DNA from: Capitulum mitella
Taxonomy: Eukaryota > Arthropoda > Thecostraca > Pollicipedomorpha > Pollicipedidae
Reading direction: 5' to 3'
DNA: 64,000 nt
Assembly (NCBI GenBank): GCA_030062745.1
Contig: CP099842.1
Location: 12,250,095 to 12,314,094 of the forward strand
In this document: piece by piece, positions 24,563-35,349 of the stretch
How the letters are laid out: each line of letters begins with the position of its first letter
Numbering within the stretch: the stretch's first letter is position 1
Notes under the pieces: model-generated
What the model saw: only the letters and a program-made list of their open reading frames with translations
Databases searched by the model: none
What the model was told of the DNA's origin: nothing
Made by a program: the position numbers and the translations under genes

Positions 24563-25277
24563 TTTCGGGAAAGGTCTTCGTTGTTATTCAGCGAGAGTGA
24601 AGACGATGACGACAATCACGATTTCTCTGCTCGGATGCCTTGTTCGCACCCAGCGTAGCATGCTGGAAACAGATGCTGTCCAACTGACCTCTGTCAACTG
24701 TGTTGGCTGCCGAGCCCCCGACCGTCTTCGCTGTCGGCTTCGGCACATGCGATGCTCTTACGGCCCTCGTCAGTGGCAAGGATAGGGACGGAGGTAGGCA
24801 GGATGAGTCCCAGGACGGAGGCAGGGGGCCACAGCCGCCGAAAAGAAAATATTTACACTTAACCACACATACACATGAAATCCTGGACATGCCCCTACCC
24901 CTCCCCCTCCCCTCCTAAAGCGGTTGACGCTACCGCCCCAGACGCAGACATTCGGTTATGTTTCTAACCTTGAAAAGTCCCAACTTACCATGTCCCCGGT
25001 TTTCGGAAACGTCCACGGATCAGATGTCCTGAAATTCCGTCCACATTCCTCCTTTTGGTGTTCCTGGCAGAAGTCAAGAAAATAGGCACGTTCTTTTTTC
25101 TCAAAAAAGGATCTACTTCATAATCTTTCAAAAGTAACTTGGATCATACATTACCCCTATCAGGAAGCTGCATGGAAACAAACTATCTAAAACACGCTTG
25201 CATCCTTAATCATTAACTATAAAAGAGTTTGGTCGTATGTGTTCAGGAACTCCGAGAACTATGCAGCAAATCCGAGC
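24563..25277. other. no gene seen
   Basis: Contains the second copy (24863-24900) of the ACACATACACATGAAAT repeat and a C-rich patch (24893-24915). No coding signal. Confidence 0.45.
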
Positions 25278-27238
25278 ATAACCTGGGCACCGCCAGGCGT
25301 GTTTTTATACCTGCGACCGCTTGGGAGGTATTAAAAAGGGCGTCCCTCCTACTGTCTCAGGATCTCATCGTCGAATCTGGACCGGCCTACCGTCAGTCGA
25401 TAGCCCTGAGTCTTGCGATTCAGAAAATACTATTTTAGCCCTGGTCACGTGAATGGTGACGTCACAGGTCACGCAAAGCGCGTAACACGACGTCGGAAGA
25501 ACTGACACTGGTTTGTACATCATATTATCAGCAATACTGGTCTTAGGGCCTTAATCTGGGTACCAAACGAAACGTCACGATCGTTAAAAAATGGATCAGA
25601 AGGTTGTCACGATGTTAAAAATGTAGTGTCACGGTCAGCGTAGGCTAGGTGAAATATTGGTCTTACGTTACGTGCCAAAGGTCAATACTTACCCCAAGCC
25701 ATTTTGATCCACGTGACAAAAAAGACGAAAGTGAAACTTGATGAGCAGTTTTGTATTACCTGCTTTCTTTCCAGTCAAGATCATTCTAAGTCAGGTCGGA
25801 TAATGTTGTATTACTCTTCCTGAAAAAGAGCAATAATAACTTGCTGGGATTCTTAACTGCATCGAGCTCAGAACTGCAACGACATCTCGTGGTAATGGAA
25901 TCTGCCCGCCCGCTCCATATATCTGGTAAAGTTTAAACCAGGTCAGGACAGATAGCCATTTTTCGTGTTCTGACTAAAAACAATAATAGCTTTCTGCTGC
26001 TACTGAACGGCCTTCCACGCACAATATTGCATTGTATTTCATTTTGACATCTACTTATGATGTGACCTGACATGACTTCACGTTGCATTTGGTGAATATT
26101 GCTGTAGCACATTTCCAACTACCTCCGTGATAGTTGAACTAGTAACGACCTCGCTCGTGTCAGTCGTTCTCGCGAGTCAGTCACAGAGAAAATCTTTTAT
26201 GTCCAACTTCTCTTCACTTCAGTCATTAACAAACACGTATACTGGCACCGATACTTCACGGAGATCCTTCCACTATGCCTTCAAAATCACAAGAGTGTAC
26301 GTGACAACGAGCGGGGCGTTATTTATACTTCTTACAAACGGAAACGATCTGGGCCAGGAGGTACAAAATTGGCATGATGTTAACCAATGAGAGGCGGTAA
26401 CGTCATCAAACAAGCGGCGTAAACCAGGGGTGTGAGGAGTTCTAGACCAATCAGAGTTGGCGGCATCGTATAGCGATTCCAAGAAACACCAGACGCTAGT
26501 CTGCATTGTCTGTCGTTTGCACTGACTTTTTCACAGGAAGTATCGAGTCACATTACTGATAAAGAATGCCATTAAGCACAACACTCCCATTGTTGGCTGA
26601 AAGCGACAAGACCTTGGCATTCCAGCCGTCTTTGTCTGTGCAGTCGAACTCGGCCTTGAACGGCTGAACAAGGGGATCGTTCTACAGATGGAGATGTTTA
26701 TAGGAATTCTTTAGAATTTTACTTCAAACTACATTAGAACAAACGAATTTCTAGGTTTGGAAAATAATTTTGTTACCGTTGCTAAGAGACGCATTTCAAT
26801 TTGTTTGTCTGGCTTGAACGATGGGGAAAGTCAGCGACAATCACCTCTTTCACCCGCAGTGCAAATAAGTTCATTTGTCATCATGCATGTGACCTAGCAT
26901 AACCTCTTATATTGACGTGTCACGATTATATATCCTTTTGAGGACTATGTCCTATGTAAATCCAAATAATCGATGCATTATATTCGCAAATATTATCCAA
27001 AAAACAAAGCATGGTCGCACCACCGTCTGAAGGGGAGAAAACATGCATGCCAAGTTTCACGTCTGACGTCATATCCCCATGACCTGACCTAGCGTGGAAA
27101 TGGTTTTAATGCCTAAATATGTGACATTGATTGATAAACAGGCATTGAAAGTTTGGTTAGGCTGGATCTTATGATTCAGAAGCTGTTCACGAAAAACTGA
27201 GGGCCCTATTTGACATCCCCCAGGCGGTACCGGGTTAA
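25278..27238 (-). mobile_element. TTAA-flanked MITE, family A/B/C, copy B (interrupted)
   Basis: Read on the minus strand from TTAACCCGGTACCGCCTGGG (27238) to the CACGCCTGGCGG end near 25290. It matches A and C throughout, except for a 675-bp insertion at 26104-26778. It lies head-to-head with copy C, separated by only a few bases. Confidence 0.75.
26104..26778 (-). mobile_element. 675-bp insertion with promoter-like layout inside copy B
   Basis: Comparison of copies B and C shows an insertion bounded by TTGCT on both sides (26099-26103, 26779-26783), a likely 5-bp target duplication. On the minus strand it has CCAAT boxes (read as ATTGG) at 26451-26447 and 26388-26384, a CRE-like motif (ATGACGTTAC) between them, and TATAAAT at 26327-26321, all in canonical order. 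A solo-LTR-like sequence is possible, but the ends are not TG/CA and no terminal inverted repeat is evident. Classification is open. Confidence 0.55.
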
Positions 27239-27247
27239 TTAACCCCG

Positions 27248-28570
27248 TTAATTAGCCCAGCATCGCCTGGGGGTGTCAGGTAGGTCACCTTCCCGGTTTT
27301 TCTTGAATAACGTCTAAACTGTTAGAGTTAGCCCTGCCATTTTTTTAACCCGTTCACCAATCAATTTTGCATATTTGGGCATAAAAACCATTGCCATGCT
27401 AGGTCAGGTCGTGGAAATATGATGTCATAAGTGAACTCTTGCATGCGTGTTTTCACCTTTTCTGATGGTGGCGCGTCACATGCGTCGTTTTTTGGATGAT
27501 ATTCGCGAATATAATGCATGAAATATTTGGATTTACATAGGAAACGGTCCTCAAAATATTCGGCCGTGACACGTTAACATTATGGGTAAATGTAGGTCAC
27601 ATGCTTGATGACAATTGGACTAGTTTGCATTGTGGGTGAAAGAAGCGGTTGTCACTGACCTTCCCCATCGTTAAAGATCGACAAGCAAATCTATATGTGA
27701 CTCTTAGCAAGATTCATCAAAGGCAACATGAGGTCATGTCAGGTCACGTCATAGGTAGATGTGAAAACGAAATGGAATGTAACATTCAATTGGAACAAAT
27801 TAAGGCCATTCAGCAGCAAATGAAAAAATGAGAATCGCTCAGTAGCAGCAGAGAGCAATTACTGTTCCTAGTCAGAAAAGCAAAAAAGAAAAATGACCAT
27901 CTGTCCTCACCGGGTTTGACCTTGACCCGATGGAGAGCAGACAGCGCAGATTTAGCTATCACGAGATGTCATTTCAGTTCCGCGCTTCACGCAGTTAAGA
28001 ATTCCAGGGAGTAATTATCGCTCTTTGACGGGAAGCGTAATGCAACCTTATCTGACCTGACCTAGACTGACCTTGGCCAAATGAAACTCAGGTAATGCAA
28101 AACTGGTCATCAGAAGGTTTCACTTTTATTCTTTTTCTTACTTGGATCAAAACCGCTGCGAGTATGTATCGATCTTTGATATGTAAAAGGACGGCCAATA
28201 TTTCACCTGACCTAGGCTGACCTTGACCCGACATTTTTTCTAACATTTTGGCATGCATCTGATGCAGAAGATTATGACGTTTCGTTTGATACCCAGCTTA
28301 AGACTCTTAGACCATTATTGCCGATGATATCATGTACAAGCCGATGTCAGTTTTTTCTGACGCTATGCTATGCGTTTACGTGACCCGTGACACCATCAGT
28401 CACTTGACCAGGGCTAACGTGGTATTTTCTGAATCGCAAGACTCAGGGCTATCGGTTGGTGATAAGCCGATCCAGGTCCGACGGTCAGATCCTGAGATAG
28501 CAGGGGGCGCCCTTTTTGGCAGCTCCCAGGCGGTCGAGGGTACAAAACACGCCAGACGGCGAAGGAATAA
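27248..28570 (+). mobile_element. TTAA-flanked MITE, family A/B/C, copy C
   Basis: Starts TTAATTAGCCCAGCATCGCC at 27248. It contains the inverse TIR near 28530 (CCAGGCGGTCGAGGGT), then CACGCCAGACGG, fading at a decayed TTAA near 28567. Collinear with A. No ORF. Confidence 0.75.
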
Positions 28571-30427
28571 CCTCTGGGTTAGATAGACTGTGCCGCGGAC
28601 ATCACGTGTTCGCCGGGAAGGCATATCACTGCCGAATGCCCGTCAAGTGTTGGTCCAGAACGCTGAACAAGAATGCTTTACCCGATTATCTTTTCACGAA
28701 GTTTAACCTGAGATAGCTAAGTTGTAGTTTAGGCTGTTAGAGACAGATCTGTAGTATTAGTCATATTGTTAGTATTGTCATTATCTCCCAAAATTCTACA
28801 GCTACATGCAGTGGTGCGAGAACTACTCCACAGCTGGGGGGGGGGAGAAGAGAGGAAAAATTCTGGATCAGTTCTTTACAGCCAGCGCCCATAGGGTCAA
28901 CGTTAAATTCCGAAAAAGCTGGGGCGTCGCTGCCCAGTGCCCCTGGCCCTACCTCCGCCTCCCTCGCCTATGGCTACAGAGGTTCAAAGCGGTATCCCAC
29001 AGTTTCCGATGTATCCTATTCAGCCGTATCCTATTTACGGTCGTTGTGTGACGTCATGAACGGACGGAGATCGATAAACGTTTGTGTTAATTGGCCTGTG
29101 CATGCCCATATTGCATCACAGCGGTGACTGAGCACAGAATACAGTTTAACTGGACCCGTACAGGGGCGTTGATGGAACCCTCCTGGGGTTTTCCGACGAT
29201 AACTTCTGAACGTTTCTTTTTATCCATCTCAAACTTGGTGAGTCTCCTAGAACACCCTTTCCGCATATTATGGTGGAAAATTTTTATTGTACGTTGCCAT
29301 GGTAATGAGTTAGGACGTAACGGGAGCCATGTCAGCCGTTTTCGTGCGGCAACACGGCCACTTTACAATGGTCTCAGTTTCGTCTCACGGTAGGTCGGTT
29401 AGAGGGCACAAATACAATAAAATATATATCAATCGACTCCATATTGTATTTCCTATAAGGCTATACATATATTTGATAGGGTAATGCTGACTACTGGGAT
29501 TATCGAAGATGTAAACTGAGGTCATGACCTATGGCGGGAAACACGTTACTTTTTATCTTTGATAATCCGATAGAAAACAGATACCACAAAACAACCTATA
29601 TATTCACATTGATTGAGGTGTAAGGAAGCAAATGGTACAAATCTGGTGCAATTTGTCTTTTATTTCATCAAAAGAGGGCGTCGTACAGCAAACGCCTGAC
29701 ATTATGCTCCGACGGGCGGAGCGGCGTCGGCCGCGGAGCAATGAGTCTACAGCATCACGACATGTCTAAAATTAGATTTTTTATTCGATATGGGCTAAAA
29801 AACGTTTTTAAGACATCTAAGTTACGGTTTGTTGCTAATCCTAGGTTATTTTAGGTTATTGGCTTCAGATAACCTTGGATAACCTAAGATGATCTTGGAT
29901 GAACTAAGATGACCTTTATATGCTACTCGACAATGGTGTTTGTTAACTGAGATGCTACATTTGACTTGGCATCTATCATCTGCAAAAATACTTCTGCAGC
30001 CCCAAAAGCGTATTTAAGCCGACTATCCTGCTTGACAAGGACTGATCTAGCATGACCTGAATCGGACTCCATAGGTAAAATACAACCATGTGGTGAATCA
30101 TAATTGACTCATAACTGATAGACTCATAATTGATTGACGAACATTATGATATCCGTTCCGTTTTATCATCATTTATTCCTTAGCGTTCATTTGCTCTTAA
30201 ATTCGAGACAGTACCACTGTCTCACAATTATCTGACCCGACCTGGAAGGTCATCCTGGTCTGAGACCTTAAAAAGGGATACCAGTCGCGAGATCGCCTCA
30301 CGCACAATACCCCGTTTTGTCCGCGACGCTCTAGGACGTACGACGTCGAAATGGCCAGAGGGTCGTACCAACCCCCCCCCCTCCCCCATAGGTCCGCGCT
30401 ATGCAGAAGGCCGTAAACGGGCGAGGG
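28571..30427. other. intergenic; repeat fragment 29086-29403 and small ORF near 28970
   Basis: 29086-29403 (TTAATTGGCCTGTGCATGCCC, then TTTAACTGGACCCG...GGTCGGTTAGA) resembles 57980-58400 and may be another TTAA-type family. A 29-codon + strand ORF at 28970-29059 encodes a Pro/Tyr-rich peptide (PQFPMYPIQPYPIYG). Its three frames are all open, so this is not called as a gene. Near 29850-29910 lies a GATAACCT/GGATGAC-like short repeat. Confidence 0.4.
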
Positions 30428-31090
30428 TTAACCTGCGCAGTGGAAGGGGGTTTCGCACTAACGCGCGCTGGAAGGGGGGCACAAAAGTGCCCTCTCCGAT
30501 CTCAGAAACGGGAAGAGCTAAAGACATGGAATTTTGTGGACAAGATGGGACCATAACGATTTACATTGTACGCAATTTTCATGACCCTAGGCCAACATCT
30601 TCAAGGTCAAAAAGGGGCTGAAAAGGTCAACTTTGGATATTTTCTCGGCCCGTACAGACCATTTCGCACAACTTTTCGAACGAAAAGAGAAAAGTGTGTT
30701 TATTTGAGCGTTAAAACGTAGCATTCGACCATTTCCATTCATTTGACGTCTTGACTGAGGATTTTGGGTCGAGGTCATGTCATGTCATTGACTTATGGAG
30801 TCATTTTACGTCTTTTGCAGATCAAGTTTCGAGCAACGCGGGAAAGCTTGGGTGTAAATATGGGCCCTACACGCATCTTTTGTGGCATTTCCAGTGGAGG
30901 TAACCAACATCGGTACATTTGATCACTTCCAGCGTTTACTAACCCTCGCAAGGTCAAAGAAGTGAAGTTAGGTCACTGACTTTGGACGAATTTTTTTCCC
31001 CAAAGTGAGTTGTATGTCAACTCTCTCCGCCAAAGTTCTTTCATTATAATCAACCCAATAAGACGGTTTAAACGCTGCAAAGCGTAAAAA

Positions 31091-31152
<62 letters not shown>

Positions 31153-31962
31153 GTGTTTATGCATGTATGTACATGTATGCACGTATATACATATGAGTAT
31201 CAAGGCGCCAAACGTGTTTTCAGTAGGGCCTTTGAATGCATATTTCATACAAATCGACATACTGCAAAGCAAATCTGGACCAGGTCACAGAATAGTTACC
31301 CTTGACCTTTTGTGACCATGACCATGCCTTGGTAAATAAAAGCGTATACATGTTCGTAAACATGTTTTTATTAGGGTTTTTGAATGAATATTTCATACAA
31401 ATTGACAAGTCGCAAAGCAAATCTGGACCAAGCCGAAAGATATTTGACCCTGACATTTGGTGACCCTGACCTTTACTGACCCTAGTATATGTAAGTGTAT
31501 TAGTGCGCGCACACATGTTTTTGTTAGGGTTTTTGAGTGTATATTTCATACAAAGCGAAATTTTGCAAAACAAATCTGAATCAGGTCACAAGCTGGTTGA
31601 CTTTGACCTTTGGTGACCTTGGCTTTTATTGACCCTGGCTTTGGCCTTGGTACATCCATCATTTGTGCCTGAATGACGTTACGTGATTGTGTTCAGACGT
31701 TAATCTTAGACAGAACTCTAGTCCTCTAACAAAGTTCCCATTTGTCAGCATTAATCGTTCTTTTCGTTATGTTTGCTTGACTTCAAATGCTTGAAACTTG
31801 AAAAATGTCCGGCCGATTTTCGATTTTTCTGCGTCAATCAACGAGTTATTCAGTTGCCATACATGTCACCAAGTAGCAGCGACTAGCTCCCATTCGTTCT
31901 TGAGATTTTCAGGAAAACAGATGGGGAGCACAAAAAGACCCCCTTTTCTGTGCGCGTTTTAA
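30428..31962 (-). mobile_element. TTAA-flanked MITE, family E, copy E2
   Basis: Inverted copy of E1/E3 between TTAA 30428-30431 (GGTTAACCTGCGCAGTGGAAG) and TTAA 31959-31962 (minus: TTAAAACGCGCACAGAAAAG). It is longer than its relatives (1.53 kb), partly through a (TA)n expansion at 31093-31151 and an extra copy of the GACCTGGTCCAGATTTGC block. Confidence 0.75.
31093..31151. repeat. (TA)n microsatellite
   Basis: About 29 uninterrupted AT units inside element E2. Confidence 0.95.
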
Positions 31963-33589
31963 TAGAACAATGGGCTGATTTAAAGGGTTAATTTACTTAA
32001 GAAAATAGGTAAGAATGCGACACTATAGACTTGCTATATAAAAGACTTCATTTAATATCTATATTACAATATCTGTGTAACCTGACAGTCGAAATCAGTG
32101 CCGAGAACAGCCCCTCACACCGATTTTGAGCGAAATCTGGGAAGGTGTGCGTACATTGGCATATTGCTCCACAAGAATGTCGTCGGGTACCATAACAGAG
32201 TGCGCTTTATTGTAGAGTCAGTCACGAAATTATCGCAGCATCAGAATGCGTCAGTCACGTGACACTCTCGTCCGGGAAAAATAATATTTCAACTGACCAC
32301 AAAATTCGCACCACCATCCCGTGGTCTTAGACCACGCCCAACCGGCACTGCGACGTGCGCGACCGCAGCCCGTGGCGGGGGGAGGCGGGGTGTTTCGACG
32401 ACCCCTCTGCTTCGCGAACGGAACGTTGGATAAAAATGAAACTTATGTCATCGAAAAGCCCGCCATAAGGACATTCTAAAACACTCAAAATATTTGGAAA
32501 ATATTTAAAAATTGTAACTTTTTGGCCTACATATGTGAAAAATACCTACGTTTAAGAACAGCTATAGCTCCTTCCCCTCATAAAACTAGAGCGATTCTGA
32601 GCATGCCAATAGAAAGCTCATAGAATGCTCATTACGGTGACATAAAATTTATAACATACGTATAATCGCGTATGGCATCAGGTGAGCTGATGTAATGTCA
32701 TTTTTAATCCGGTATATTTTTTAGGTTTTTGGGCGTCGTTGGCGAGTTGTTGCCCATGTATGCTCCCAAAACGTTAGAAATGATTTGCACGAATATTTTC
32801 AAGTACAACAGAGTAGAACGCCAATGACCCGGCGTCACCTGATCTGACCTTGTCATCTGACTTGACATGTAGAAGTTTTCGTTGTTTTATTTCATGCTCT
32901 GTCGAGGATCAATAACAATGATCAAAAACAAAAAGGGTTAGGACTAACTTTGATTGGAACTCCTTGGATTCCACAACCGTGATCAATGGAATGCTAGGTC
33001 TATAATATGACCTGACCGGATTTCAAGCACGTTGCGGTTTCATCTTTTTATGCATAGATCTGCCACTGAGTCATGAAATAAACCAGAGAGATAAGCCTGG
33101 ACATTTGGATATGAACTCAGCTTTTACCACAGAGACCTCGCATGACCTAAGGTGACCTAAAGTCATTTCACATCATGGAAGCTTCCTGGTGCAATTTTGG
33201 GCCGCAAAATCGACTTCAGTGCCTATCTTTTTACCTTAGAGATAATCAAAACGAGGTTTTAGACTCCTTTTGCTATTTAATCTCGAATGTGACCTGACCT
33301 AACCTCATGACCCTTTATGTCGGTCAGCAGCACTATTTGCCATGTTTAGTGACTTTTTTGCCCAGGAATGCGTTTTAGGCACTAAAAAGACGAAGAAATG
33401 GTAAAAAACCATGAAAATTGGGAAATAGGACGGAAATTGGGCTGGCCTCAAGTCACTGACCTTGACACTGACAGAAAATTTCAGACCGAAATTTTTTTTT
33501 AGGATGTCTTCGACTACTATTTCTTAAAGTTTTACATCGATCGATTGCACGGCGTGGTTTGTAGAAAACTTTTGAAAACCGGGCGACCT
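31963..33589. other. no gene seen
   Basis: Contains a GC-rich patch at 32300-32400 with the short palindrome CGTGGTCTTAGACCACG near 32311. Several TGACCT/AGGTCA runs at 33120-33310 suggest further degraded elements. No coding signal. Confidence 0.4.
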
Positions 33590-34495
33590 AGGTCTGTGAC
33601 CTGATGCGATCTTAAGTTCGAAATTATACAGGACATGCACGAAGGTTGTAAGAAAATGCATTGAAAATTTCGGCGCGCTGCGCGTACTTCACAAGGTCAA
33701 GTTAAGGTCATAGTTAAAAGAATGGTGCTACTATATTTTTTGGCCATTTTGACAAAAATAGGATAATATTATCTTGGAACAATGTTTTCTACTTATGTTT
33801 CAGGTTTCGGCTTGATGTCAAGTTGGGCCATGGAGCTGTGATTTAAAATGCTCTCGCAGGTACCCTATACTAAGACGATCATAAATGAGTTTTAAATTTA
33901 TAGTCGATTAGAATGATCGGAAACGTTTTTAAACACTATGAACTTAATTCAAAAAGATCCCATGTGACTTTGAGGTCATCTGAGGGCATATGAGGTCAAA
34001 GGTCGTAAGTTGGCCTGACGGGCATGCAACCATGACAACTCTGCCCGGGGCGCCGCCTATGTCAATATTACACGAACAGCACAGCACGATTTGTTCGTCT
34101 GAAGTATGTAATGACTAGGAACACCTTACAGGTCGTTTTAAATGTTCGTGTTGATTCAGTTTTCAAAAATGCTCCTCTTTTTTCCAAGCCCCGTGATTCC
34201 CTATCATTTGTCTCGAAATTATAAACGTATGGGCCAAAGAGAAAGTCCTGTTAGTTATTGCTCAATTTATCTCAATGACATCAAAATCGGTCCATGAACA
34301 TCGGAGGTACAACAAGTAAAAATTACCCGCACCCCTTTTCTGGCTTCCTGCCCCCCAGCATCCACCCCTTGCAAATTTTTAAAACTTCTTTTTACGCAAA
34401 TGTAGTTTACGTCATGGCGAATCCATTGGCTTTTGTTGCCATCAAATTCCCCAAGGAAATGCGGCCTAGCATTAGGGTTACGGGAATAGGATTAA
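33590..34495 (+). mobile_element. TTAA-type MITE, family F, copy F3 (3' part)
   Basis: It follows F1 from the AGGTCA-rich block through GCGCCGCCTATGYYAA, AAATCGGTCCATRAAC and TTTTACGCAAATGTAGTT. It ends GGGAATAGGATTAA with TTAA at 34492-34495. The left part is missing or unrecognisable. Confidence 0.65.
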
Positions 34496-34537
34496 GCATC
34501 TAGTTTGCAATAGATGTCAAGCAGATTTGTGACTTAC

Positions 34538-34639
34538 CAGGCGATCTCTCGGGACAAAACTGCATTTCCCTACTGCAGCTACTGTTATCGTACGATTGGC
34601 TTCGAACACATTGCACATGGGATGCAGTAACAGGTGAAT
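34538..34639 (-). CDS. candidate internal exon of a secreted Cys-rich protein
   Basis: On the minus strand a strong acceptor (CCTAGTTTTTTCCTGTTCAG) precedes a 102-nt open segment followed by a consensus donor (CCTG/GTAAGTC). The exon is symmetric (phase 1-1) and encodes about 34 residues including HVQCVRSQSYDNSSC and EMQFCPERSP, so three Cys. Symmetric phase-1 exons with Cys are typical of extracellular modules. The C-x11-C-x6-C spacing loosely recalls the start of a Ly6/three-finger fold, but one expected Cys is missing. Alternatively the pyrimidine tract could itself encode a hydrophobic signal segment (FLCVILSVIVLVFS) read through from upstream. No partner exon was located. Confidence 0.3.
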
Positions 34640-35254
34640 CTGAACAGGAAAAAACTAGGACAATAACACTTAAAATCACGCAAAGAAAGGAGTTTGATAT
34701 CACATTTCCGTCCGGTGTTTCACCTTTGCTCTCTTGCGTAAGATACCAGGCCTGCTTTCTAGACGTTCTAAGGACCCATCGCGCATTTTGTTTGGAAGCG
34801 ATTGGTAGATCTGCCTCCAGACGCTGTGATGTGACGTTTTTTTTCAATAATTTTTCTTGCCTGGAGAAAGAAATCATCACAGCAGCACAACACTGCGGAA
34901 TTTTGTTGAGGTGATTTAACATTTTGAACCAAGGGGCCTCTCAGTAATCCTGGCAATGCAATGTTGCAGTATATAATAATGCAGTATATTATATGAAGTC
35001 AGTGGATTATATTGCAATGTATAATGCACCAAGAATCTATAGTTACGCGAGATGCTGAGTGGAGCTGCAATTTCAAGCTGCAATTTCAATTTGCAATTGC
35101 AAAATGTGGATATGGAACATGAAGCCTGTGGCAACAAAACTTGTGACAATACTAGTTGACCACTTAGTATATATATGCATGATGGCTGCGTATAGCCGAA
35201 ACGCGTATTATAAACTCAATTATTGCAACTATTGGGCGGTGACGAACCTTGTCC

Positions 35255-35349
35255 ATATCAGGCCGTACCATGCCCAAGCGTGTTCCAGCAGGTCTCTGCC
35301 GCGGCTGGAGCCGAAGCCGAAGCCAGCATTTCGGAAAACTTTACAGCTC
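35255..35349 (+). repeat. dispersed repeat shared with 17590-17677
   Basis: CATATCAGGCC...GGCTGGAGCCGAAGCCGAAGCC...AACTTTACAGCTCT. Here the matching frame is open (part of an 89-codon ORF, 35223-35492, containing FQQVSAAAGAEAEASISEN), so the repeat may derive from a coding mobile element or a duplicated exon. No family recognised. Confidence 0.55.

Noticed and set aside
31093..31151. AT-rich origin-like or regulatory element
   Set aside because: Plain (TA)n microsatellite expansion inside element E2.
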